A stretch of 5,824 nt of DNA. It comes from Bifidobacterium breve (GTDB taxonomy: Bacteria; Actinomycetota; Acidimicrobiia; Acidimicrobiales; Ilumatobacteraceae). A program made the translations under genes and the position numbers. The notes under the pieces were generated by a model, which saw nothing but the letters and a program-made list of their open reading frames with translations, was not told the origin of the DNA and searched no databases. The stretch is from NCBI GenBank assembly GCA_945871625.1, contig CAMBWL010000064.1:1-5824 (forward strand). Direction: 5' to 3'. Positions 1 to 5,250 of the stretch are shown in pieces (position 1 is the first letter of the stretch; every line of letters begins with the position of its first letter).

Positions 1-666
1 GAGTCTGATCAGCGAAAATTTGCCAACACGTTAAACGAGCACGTTTCGGGTTGTGCGGCTGCGCATCAGCGATTGCTTGGGGCGCTTGAAACTTTGACAG
101 ATGACCAGAGTCGTGAAGATTCGCTTCTGCCGAACTGGTCGCGTGGACATGTGCTGTCCCATTTGGCGCGCCATGCAGATAGCCACGTGACTTTGTTGCA
201 GGCCGCTGTGCGCGGAGAGGTGGGCGAACAATATGCAAGCGCCGAGCAACGCAACGGCGACATTGAGCGTGGAGCGACGCGAAGCGCCGAAGAATTGGTG
301 ATGGATTTGCGCCTGAGCATTTACGGTCTCGAAGCAGCTTGGGCGAGCGCAAATGAGAAAGCCTGGTCGGGTGAAGGACGTAATTTAGGCGGACGAGTAA
401 TTGAGATGTCGTCGGTTGTCTTTTTGCGTTGGCGTGAAGTTGAATTTCATCATGCTGACTTGAACTTAGGTTTTGGTTACGACGACTTAACGCCACTATT
501 TGTACGACTTGAACTTGACCAGCAGATAATGCTGTGGCGCAGTCGCAAACCAATGGGCATGACGGACCTGCCTGAGATTGCGAAAAAGTTATCGCCGTCC
601 CAACGCTTGGCGTGGTTGATGGGTCGAGTTGAAGTTAACGGGCTTGCCAAACCGGAACCGTTGTGA
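1..666 (+). CDS. Mycothiol-dependent maleylpyruvate isomerase family protein (5' partial)
   Basis: The frame is open from base 1 to a TGA at 664-666, giving 221 visible residues; no convincing start codon lies in the first 24 codons, so the gene begins upstream. A TTG at 73 would cut through the conserved first helix and is not a likely start. The N-terminal part matches the MDMPI/DinB-like four-helix fold: an LPxW-x-RGHVLSHLARHAD segment (visible residues 43-60) supplies the expected metal-binding histidine, and WREVEFHHADLNLG (144-157) supplies the Glu-x3-His pair of the site. The C-terminal SPSQRLAWLMGR segment resembles the family's small second domain. Family members are mycothiol-dependent isomerases, of which maleylpyruvate isomerase is the characterised one, but many paralogues have unknown substrates, so the exact reaction is not assigned. 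About 5-15 residues are probably missing at the N terminus. It converges on the acetyltransferase gene, with six bases between the stop codons. Confidence 0.85.
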   Translation, partial: ESDQRKFANTLNEHVSGCAAAHQRLLGALETLTDDQSREDSLLPNWSRGHVLSHLARHADSHVTLLQAAVRGEVGEQYASAEQRNGDIERGATRSAEELVMDLRLSIYGLEAAWASANEKAWSGEGRNLGGRVIEMSSVVFLRWREVEFHHADLNLGFGYDDLTPLFVRLELDQQIMLWRSRKPMGMTDLPEIAKKLSPSQRLAWLMGRVEVNGLAKPEPL

Positions 667-672
667 GCAAGT

Positions 673-1128
673 TCAGATCTCGCGGACGACCAAGTGATGT
701 GGCATCTGAGTGACGCCTTCGGTGAAGCCGCCGCCGACTGAAACAAAACTGTTGCGCAGATAAAAGTCGAGTGCTGAGTCGCGGGCTTTGGCCCAAATAT
801 ATTTTGAGTCGTGCTTCTTTGCATGGCTGATGCCTGCATCAAGCAGTAGTTTGCCGAGCCCTGACTTCTGATTCGATGTGGCCACAGCCATGCCACGCAG
901 TTGAATTGCCTTGGCTGATGGGTCGTCTTGCCATGGGTTAATGACCCAAGTTGATGTGGCGATCAAAGTTTTGTTTTCGTCGAAAATGCCGAGGTGAACT
1001 GTGCCCGGTTTCGAGTCTTCATCATATTTTGGGTCAGCAGTTGGTGTGTTTGCACGCAGAACTGCTGTGCGCAGAGCGTAGGTCTCTTCGGTGCTGACAA
1101 TTGCGACTTGAAAGTTTGGTGTAGCCAC
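673..1128 (-). CDS. GNAT-family N-acetyltransferase
   Basis: This 151-residue single-domain protein has the GNAT pattern: a central strand LRGMAV (residues 78-82), the acetyl-CoA pyrophosphate-binding motif A as QKSGLGK (87-93, the Q/RxxGxG/A form), and motif B as AKARDSALDFYLRNSF (113-128), with a tyrosine at the usual catalytic position. The start is GTG, three bases after the thiQ stop codon; no Shine-Dalgarno sequence is visible, so expression probably depends on reinitiation after thiQ. It is the last cistron of the thiN-thiB-thiP-thiQ cluster. The acetyl acceptor cannot be read from the sequence. Position suggests co-expression with thiamine uptake, but it may simply be a hitchhiking gene. 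No terminator hairpin is evident after its stop, and the next gene converges six bases away. Confidence 0.88.
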   Translation of the reverse strand: MATPNFQVAIVSTEETYALRTAVLRANTPTADPKYDEDSKPGTVHLGIFDENKTLIATSTWVINPWQDDPSAKAIQLRGMAVATSNQKSGLGKLLLDAGISHAKKHDSKYIWAKARDSALDFYLRNSFVSVGGGFTEGVTQMPHHLVVREI

Positions 1129-1131
1129 AAA

Positions 1132-1764
1132 TTATGAGATTAGTTGGCGCAAGTCGAGAACTCTGTCGGCGATTGTCGATGCTTCGGCTTTGTCGTGAGT
1201 GACGTGCAGAACCGTTGTGCCACGCGTGCGCAACAATTTGCCGAGATCTTCGAGCAAACGGCCGTGCAGGTCTGGGTCCAAGCCTGTGAGTGGTTCGTCG
1301 AGCAGCAAAACTTTAGGTTCAGCGACCAGTGCGCGGGCGACAGCGATGCGTTTTGCTTCGCCACCTGACAGATTTGTGACGGTTCGGTCGATGAGATGTG
1401 CAAGACCGACGAGAGAGGTAACTTCGCGCACTTTTTGCTCCGTAATTTTTTTGTCGACCCGTTTTATTTTTAACGAGTAGGCAATGTTTTGACCGACAGT
1501 CAAGTGCGGAAACAGTTGGTTATCTTGAAAAACCATGCCGATCTTGCGTAAGTGCGTTGGTTGATTGGTGATGTCTTGATTATTGAGGAGAATCGTGCCC
1601 GTGCTAATCGATTCAAGACCGGCGATGCAACGCAACAAAGTTGTTTTGCCACAGCCGCTTGGACCAGTGAGTGCGACGATTTCGTGGGCGTTTATCTTTA
1701 GTGAGAGGTTCGCAAAGAGTTGGGAAGACTCATAGACAACCGAGGCTTTGTCGATTTCAAGCAT
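1132..1764 (-). CDS. thiQ: Thiamine ABC transporter, ATP-binding subunit
   Basis: This 210-residue ABC ATPase has all core motifs: Walker A GPSGCGKT (34-41), Q-loop Gln80 in VFQDNQLFPH, signature LSGGE (132-136, with Glu where Gln is usual), Walker B VLLLDEP (152-158, with Asp156 and catalytic Glu157) and H-loop His190. The start is the ATG at 1764, where homology to ThiQ/PotA-type ATPases begins. The frame is open farther upstream, but those 17 codons lie within thiP and encode a Ser-rich stretch unlike the family. The ATG overlaps the thiP stop by 8 bases and has no clear Shine-Dalgarno sequence. The protein ends soon after the H-loop region, so it lacks the C-terminal regulatory extension of longer MalK/PotA proteins, as expected for ThiQ (about 230 residues in E. 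coli). It would power the ThiP channel from the cytoplasmic side. The thiamine assignment rests mainly on neighbouring thiB, thiN and the TPP riboswitch. Confidence 0.92.
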   Translation of the reverse strand: MLEIDKASVVYESSQLFANLSLKINAHEIVALTGPSGCGKTTLLRCIAGLESISTGTILLNNQDITNQPTHLRKIGMVFQDNQLFPHLTVGQNIAYSLKIKRVDKKITEQKVREVTSLVGLAHLIDRTVTNLSGGEAKRIAVARALVAEPKVLLLDEPLTGLDPDLHGRLLEDLGKLLRTRGTTVLHVTHDKAEASTIADRVLDLRQLIS

Positions 1765-3319
1765 GAGAATTTTTTCGGTCGATGATGAAGATGATCGCGA
1801 TGCTAAACAGTGCAAGCAGGGTTGCCAAGACGAACGCTTGTGTGCGCAATGAGTCGCCTGGGCGAGAAAGCAAGCGCGAGATCGTGATTGGCAGAGTTTC
1901 GGAGCCGCGCCGAGCTAGAAAACTGCTCGCGCCGAATTCACCGATTGAAACAGCGGCAGAAATTGCAGCGGCCGCGGCGACTGCGCGGCGAATTATTTTA
2001 AGGTCGATATTGCGCCAGGTTTGCCACGAGGATGCTCCGAGCACATTTGAGGCTTGGCGAAGTGAGTCAGGAATTGCTTGTAACACGGGCGAGATGATGC
2101 GCATGGCCAGCGGCAATGCGACGAGTGCGTGCGCCAAAGGCAACATCAATTGCGCACCACGCCAGTCAATTGGTTGTGAGTCGAAGGTAATGATGACGCC
2201 GAGTCCGATCACGACGGCTGAAATGACGATTGGTAGAGCGGTTAAGCCAGAGACATAACGGAACTTTTTGTTGCCATAAGCGATGCTGCAAGCGCTGAGC
2301 AGACCGAGAAGTGTGGCCAGCATCATGGTGACTATTGCGTAGATAAGCGTCTTGACGAGCGACTGCACGATTTCAGGATTAGTGAAGACCGTACGCCATG
2401 CTGTGGTTGTGAATCTTGAGTTTGTGACTACTGACTTCACGGCGATGGCAAAAACTGGCACGACGGCAAACGCTGTTGTGCTCGCGATGATGACCGTTAT
2501 TGCGATTTTATGTTTGTTCGCATGTAATGGTCGTTGGCGAGAAATTATCGGACGAGTTGTTTGCTCGACAGTTTGGCCAATTTGTTTGTTTGTTGCGTGA
2601 AAAATTACGGAGATGACGATGATTTGCAGTGCGCTAAGCATCATTGCACCCGAGACATCACCGAGTTGCATGGCTCGAAAGTAGATTTCAGTTTCAATTG
2701 TCGAGCGGGAGGGTCCGCCAAGAATCCGCACCACGCCATATGAAGTAAAACAAAGGGTGAATACGACGAGGGCAGCGTTGACGATTGCTTTGCGCAGAAG
2801 CGGCATCGTGAGCGTGATGAACAACTTAAGTGGTGATGCGCCAAGAGTTCGCGCTGCGTCATCAAGATATGGATGAATTTGCACCCAGCGTGCGCTAATC
2901 AATCGAGTGACGAAACCAAAATTGAAGTAGACATGCGCCAGAATCAAGGCGAACGCGGTGCGGTGCAGGTTGTTTGGCAAGATTTGCAAAAACGCGGCGC
3001 CGACGACGATGCTCGGCAAGATAAATGGCATGGTGATCAGACTTGTCGTGAATCGCTGAGATGCAAATCTGAAGTTCGCCATGCAAAAAGCGATTGGCAG
3101 GGCGACGAGCAACGCAACGGCTGTGCTCGTGAGCGCTTGCCAGGTTGTGAACCAAACCACATTGCGAATTGTCTCTGAGCGCAGGAGGTTCAACGAGTCA
3201 AGTTGAAACGACGAGACAAGAATATTGACTACCGGTGCGACTACGAATGCACAGATGACAGCTATTGGTAATGCAGCCAGCCAGTTGACGATGCGACTGC
3301 GATTGTAAATAGTCGTCAT
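1757..3319 (-). CDS. thiP: Thiamine ABC transporter, fused double permease
   Basis: This 520-residue, very hydrophobic membrane protein is two permease domains in one chain, like ThiP and FbpB/SfuB-type permeases (E. coli ThiP is about 536 residues). Each half carries an EAA-type loop that docks on the ATPase: DAARTLGASPLKLFITLTMP (residues 154-173) and QASNVLGASSWQTWRNIDLK (422-441). Hydrophobic segments visible by eye lie near 12-36, 57-80, 93-113, 121-140, 177-200 and 225-243, then 271-296, 322-345, 358-378, 390-410, 447-466 and 494-513. A basic linker around 250-271 joins the halves. The ATG at 3319 follows the thiB stop by 5 bases with no Shine-Dalgarno sequence; the stop codon overlaps thiQ. 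A single permease gene beside one ATPase and one binding protein completes an importer. Fused permeases of this class also serve iron and other substrates, so thiamine specificity is taken from context. Confidence 0.92.
   Translation of the reverse strand: MTTIYNRSRIVNWLAALPIAVICAFVVAPVVNILVSSFQLDSLNLLRSETIRNVVWFTTWQALTSTAVALLVALPIAFCMANFRFASQRFTTSLITMPFILPSIVVGAAFLQILPNNLHRTAFALILAHVYFNFGFVTRLISARWVQIHPYLDDAARTLGASPLKLFITLTMPLLRKAIVNAALVVFTLCFTSYGVVRILGGPSRSTIETEIYFRAMQLGDVSGAMMLSALQIIVISVIFHATNKQIGQTVEQTTRPIISRQRPLHANKHKIAITVIIASTTAFAVVPVFAIAVKSVVTNSRFTTTAWRTVFTNPEIVQSLVKTLIYAIVTMMLATLLGLLSACSIAYGNKKFRYVSGLTALPIVISAVVIGLGVIITFDSQPIDWRGAQLMLPLAHALVALPLAMRIISPVLQAIPDSLRQASNVLGASSWQTWRNIDLKIIRRAVAAAAAISAAVSIGEFGASSFLARRGSETLPITISRLLSRPGDSLRTQAFVLATLLALFSIAIIFIIDRKNSHA
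2505..2520. repeat. Copy 1 of a 16-base exact repeat (in thiP)
   Basis: Plus-strand ATTTTATGTTTGTTCG, identical to 4415-4430 and bounded by different bases on both sides. On the coding (minus) strand it encodes the NKHKI segment of ThiP (268-272) just before the first hydrophobic segment of the second permease half. Confidence 0.6.
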
Positions 3320-3324
3320 GAGGA

Positions 3325-4440
3325 TTAACGCAGAACGACGTCGGTGAATTCGTCGAGCCAGAAAAGAAGGTTGTTCGAGATGAGGTCTGGGTCAAGTTGC
3401 AATGGTGACTCTGGACGCAGTGAATATTTGACGAAGTCTTCTGGCAGTTTGGCTCGGTTGTTTGCTGGGTAGACGAACAGAGTGAGCGGCAGATCTTCTT
3501 GGAATTTGATGTCAGTTAAATAGTCGATCAACAGTTGCGCTTCGCGTTCGTGTTTAGTGCCACGAAGAATGCCCGCGAATTCAACTTGACGAAAACATGT
3601 CAGTGCGGCAACAGCTGTCGGGGCAGTCGCCGGACGGGGGTTGGCGAAAATCATTTCGGCGGGTGGACTTGATCCATAACTGACGACGATTGGTCGATCG
3701 CCCTTACCCGACGAACCTGAAAATTCTGTGTAGTAGGCGGTCGTCCAGTCGCCGACAATGAGCGCTCCGTTTTGTTTGAGTGATTTCCAATACTCGCCCC
3801 AACCGTCTTGGCCGAATTCGGCGATTGTTGCGAGCATGAATGCCAAACCAGGTGATGAACTAACGGGGCTAGGCACGACGAGTAGGTTCGCGTAATTGGA
3901 CGAAGTTAGTGAACGCAGCGTGAGTGGTGGCGCGAGACTGCGTTGTTTGAACCAGTTGACGTCGTAGTTGATGCACACATCGCCCGTGTCGACGGGGGTC
4001 GCCTCGTTATTCGGCACGAGTTTGCGTGCCGACTCGTCAAGGTCGGCAAGATTCTTTGTGGCGTAAGGCGCAAAGATTTTTGAATCGAGTGCACGAGAGA
4101 GAAGAGTGTTATCAACGCCCCACAACACGTCAGCTTCGGGGTTGCCAGAAGTGAGACCGGCTTTTGTGACAAGTTTGCCGGCGTCGCCGCCGAGACTGAT
4201 TTCGACATCAACGCCGGTTTGTGCGGTGAAGTCGTCGAAGATGTTTGGCGACGGAGCAAACGAGTCATAGGCCAGAAGGGTGAGTGTGACCTGATTGGTT
4301 GATGCAGTCGAGGGCTCTGCTGAGTCGTTGCTGGATGAATCAGTTGAATCGCCGACTGATTGATTGTCACCACAGGCGTTGGCGAGCAGAGCAGTGGTTA
4401 GAAGAGCCGCGAGTATTTTATGTTTGTTCGGTAGTTTCAT
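3325..4440 (-). CDS. thiB: Thiamine-binding lipoprotein of ABC transporter
   Basis: This 371-residue extracytoplasmic binding protein begins with a lipoprotein signal: a basic start (MKLPNKHK), a hydrophobic stretch and LLANAC with lipidation at Cys23 (the -3 position is Ala rather than the usual Leu). A Ser/Asp/Thr-rich linker (24-50) tethers the domain. The mature part aligns by eye with E. coli ThiB/TbpA: LTLLAYDSFAPS (53-64), ADVLWGVDNTLLSRA (103-117), PSPVSSSPGLAFML (190-203), GDWTTAYYTEF (230-240), IVVSYGSSPPAE (251-262) and FVYPANNRAKLPEDF (322-336). Trp232 and Tyr255 fall where family ligand-pocket aromatics are expected. Two cysteines, 156 and 282, might form a disulfide. The ATG overlaps the thiN TGA as ATGA; an AAAGG-like sequence upstream is a modest ribosome site. 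It would deliver thiamine, possibly also its phosphates, to ThiP. Confidence 0.93.
   Translation of the reverse strand: MKLPNKHKILAALLTTALLANACGDNQSVGDSTDSSSNDSAEPSTASTNQVTLTLLAYDSFAPSPNIFDDFTAQTGVDVEISLGGDAGKLVTKAGLTSGNPEADVLWGVDNTLLSRALDSKIFAPYATKNLADLDESARKLVPNNEATPVDTGDVCINYDVNWFKQRSLAPPLTLRSLTSSNYANLLVVPSPVSSSPGLAFMLATIAEFGQDGWGEYWKSLKQNGALIVGDWTTAYYTEFSGSSGKGDRPIVVSYGSSPPAEMIFANPRPATAPTAVAALTCFRQVEFAGILRGTKHEREAQLLIDYLTDIKFQEDLPLTLFVYPANNRAKLPEDFVKYSLRPESPLQLDPDLISNNLLFWLDEFTDVVLR
4415..4430. repeat. Copy 2 of a 16-base exact repeat (in thiB signal peptide)
   Basis: Identical to 2505-2520 and in the same codon phase. It encodes NKHKI (residues 5-9) at the basic start of the ThiB signal peptide, just before its hydrophobic core. 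Confidence 0.6.
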
Positions 4441-5099
4441 GATTTTTTCTGCCTTTGGTGAGTGACGATTAGTTGACCCGTCTTGACTGTGACTGATACT
4501 TGCTCGGTAATTGCGATGTTGCCTACACCGCGGGTCTCAAAGTTGGCGAGAGTTGCGTCATTTAGTTGCCAGCGCAAACCAGTAGTAGATATTTTTTCTG
4601 ATTTGTTGCTAAAACTTTGCAGGCCAATCGTGTCGCCGATTTCAACTGCGAATTCGCAGGTAGTCGGGCCTTGTAGGGCAAACAGGTGAGCGTCGTTCCA
4701 CAGTGCTTCGACATTTGTTTCGTGCAGTTTTGGATTGAACATTGCAGCCACGACACCGAACTGATGGTCGAGTCTGCCGCCGCCGGCAGTGACGATGACG
4801 ATACGTTCAGATTTTTTGTCGGCGGCAAACAACAGTGCCGACTCGAGATCAGTGAATTCTTTGTCAGCGCTGTGGCGAATGGTTTGAGTGTGCGCAGATG
4901 TGGCGCGGGCGAGCGCGGTTGCATCCACTGAATCAAAATCGCCGATGACGACGTCGACATGCATATCAAGTTTCTGTGCCGTGTGCAGACCAGAGTCGGC
5001 GGCGATCACGAGATTTACATTTTGAATTTTGCGCGTTGCATCGAGTGTTGCGTCGTTTGGTGGGAGACCGCCACTAAAAATTAGAGTTGTCTTGGCCAT
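4437..5099 (-). CDS. thiN: Thiamine pyrophosphokinase
   Basis: The 220-residue product shows the thiamine pyrophosphokinase motifs: AADSGLHTA (34-41), VIGDFDSVD (51-59), DKEFTDLESAL (79-89) and GGGRLDH (106-112); these acidic residues bind Mg-ATP. The C-terminal thiamine-binding beta domain starts near TTGLRWQL (172-179). The enzyme transfers pyrophosphate from ATP to thiamine, giving TPP and AMP in one step in the cytosol. The start was placed at the ATG at 5099 because GGAGG lies eight bases upstream (5108-5112) and the MAKTTLIFSGG start fits the family. An in-frame ATG at 5120 has no ribosome site and lies inside the riboswitch core. Near the end, GVGN (191-194) stands where many relatives have Gly-x-Ser-Asn, a possible change at the thiamine pocket. 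It is the first gene of the operon, directly under the TPP riboswitch, and overlaps thiB by four bases. Confidence 0.94.
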   Translation of the reverse strand: MAKTTLIFSGGLPPNDATLDATRKIQNVNLVIAADSGLHTAQKLDMHVDVVIGDFDSVDATALARATSAHTQTIRHSADKEFTDLESALLFAADKKSERIVIVTAGGGRLDHQFGVVAAMFNPKLHETNVEALWNDAHLFALQGPTTCEFAVEIGDTIGLQSFSNKSEKISTTGLRWQLNDATLANFETRGVGNIAITEQVSVTVKTGQLIVTHQRQKKS

Positions 5100-5101
5100 T
5101 G

Positions 5102-5194
5102 TCGCTTCCTCCGCTGGCATTACCCAGATCAGGTGTGCGGGTCGGTGACGGCGGCCACCCTCTCAGCCCACCGAACCAGTGGACTCCCCGTGCG
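5102..5194 (-). promoter_or_regulatory. TPP riboswitch (THI element)
   Basis: Read on the minus strand, this leader contains the conserved core of the TPP aptamer in order: ACGGGGAGTCC (5193-5183), a P2 hairpin CACTG/CGGTG, the invariant CTGAGA (5166-5161), a P3 arm GGGTGG/CC(G)ACCC, then ACCTGATCTGG (5134-5124) and GTAATGCCAGCGGAGG ending at 5108. The P5 hairpin CTGG-GTAATG-CCAG is intact. CGC (5194-5192) can pair with GCG (5105-5103) to close P1, although this stem looks short by eye. It sits immediately before thiN, whose product makes TPP. The aptamer's 3' end contains the thiN Shine-Dalgarno sequence, pointing to translational control with little or no separate expression platform. No U-tract-followed terminator is seen between aptamer and start codon. 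Confidence 0.96.
5108..5112 (-). promoter_or_regulatory. Shine-Dalgarno site of thiN, embedded in the riboswitch
   Basis: GGAGG on the minus strand, eight bases before the ATG at 5099. It is the only strong Shine-Dalgarno sequence in the minus-strand operon and decides the thiN start over the in-frame ATG at 5120. It occupies the conserved GCGxAGG 3' segment of the TPP aptamer, so ligand-induced folding could block ribosome access directly. Confidence 0.85.
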
Positions 5195-5204
5195 TATTGC
5201 CTTC

Positions 5205-5213
5205 ACTATAACA
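5205..5213 (-). promoter_or_regulatory. Candidate extended -10 promoter for the thiN operon
   Basis: The minus strand reads TGTTATAGT, an extended -10 (TGn followed by TATAGT, one mismatch from TATAAT). A start point about seven bases downstream falls near 5198, only a few bases before the aptamer's first paired bases at 5194, which is a sensible position for a riboswitch leader. No good -35 lies at the standard distance (TGCGCT is there), consistent with an extended -10 promoter. By-eye call only. Confidence 0.5.
5207..5212 (+). promoter_or_regulatory. Candidate -10 box for the nfuA-like gene
   Basis: TATAAC on the plus strand would give a start near 5219 and a leader of roughly 32 bases before the ATG at 5251. 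There is no recognisable -35 at the correct spacing. It overlaps the minus-strand -10, so the two promoters could compete if both are real. Weak evidence. Confidence 0.25.
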
Positions 5214-5230
5214 ACGTCAATTGCGTTAGC

Positions 5231-5243
5231 GCAGGTAGCCTGC
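5231..5243. repeat. Short inverted repeat GCAGG-TAG-CCTGC
   Basis: Five-base arms around a three-base centre, lying 7 bases before the plus-strand ATG at 5251 and about where the -35 region of the proposed minus-strand promoter would be. It could be an operator half-site pair or a small hairpin in the nfuA-like leader. The same arms recur at 5272-5288 with a seven-base spacer. It is short enough to be chance. Confidence 0.35.
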
Positions 5244-5250
5244 TTATTCA

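Noticed and set aside
643..671. CTTGC...GCAAG inverted repeat as a possible terminator at the convergent gene ends
   Set aside because: Only five base pairs with a 19-base loop and no following T-run on either strand.
477..896. 139-codon minus-strand frame spanning the convergent gene ends
   Set aside because: It overlaps both the isomerase-family gene and the acetyltransferase in a different frame and shows no domain.
1765..1815. Upstream in-frame extension of thiQ (17 codons)
   Set aside because: It lies inside thiP, encodes a Ser-rich stretch absent from ThiQ-type ATPases, and the internal ATG at 1764 gives the normal family start.
1782..2258. 158-codon open frame on the plus strand, antisense to thiP
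   Set aside because: The thiP frame has clear permease features including the EAA loop; the antisense product has no recognisable domain and no ribosome site.
3906..4373. 155-codon minus-strand frame overlapping thiB
   Set aside because: An alternative frame of thiB; it lacks any family motif, whereas thiB matches along its whole length.
5100..5120. Upstream in-frame ATG for thiN at 5120
   Set aside because: It lies inside the conserved GTAATGCCAGC core of the TPP aptamer and has no Shine-Dalgarno sequence, while ATG 5099 has GGAGG at ideal spacing.
5215..5220. TTGACG on the minus strand, a near-perfect -35 hexamer
   Set aside because: At 15-18 bases downstream there is only AATACG-like sequence, and the start point would fall inside the aptamer. 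The extended -10 at 5213-5205 is a better promoter candidate.
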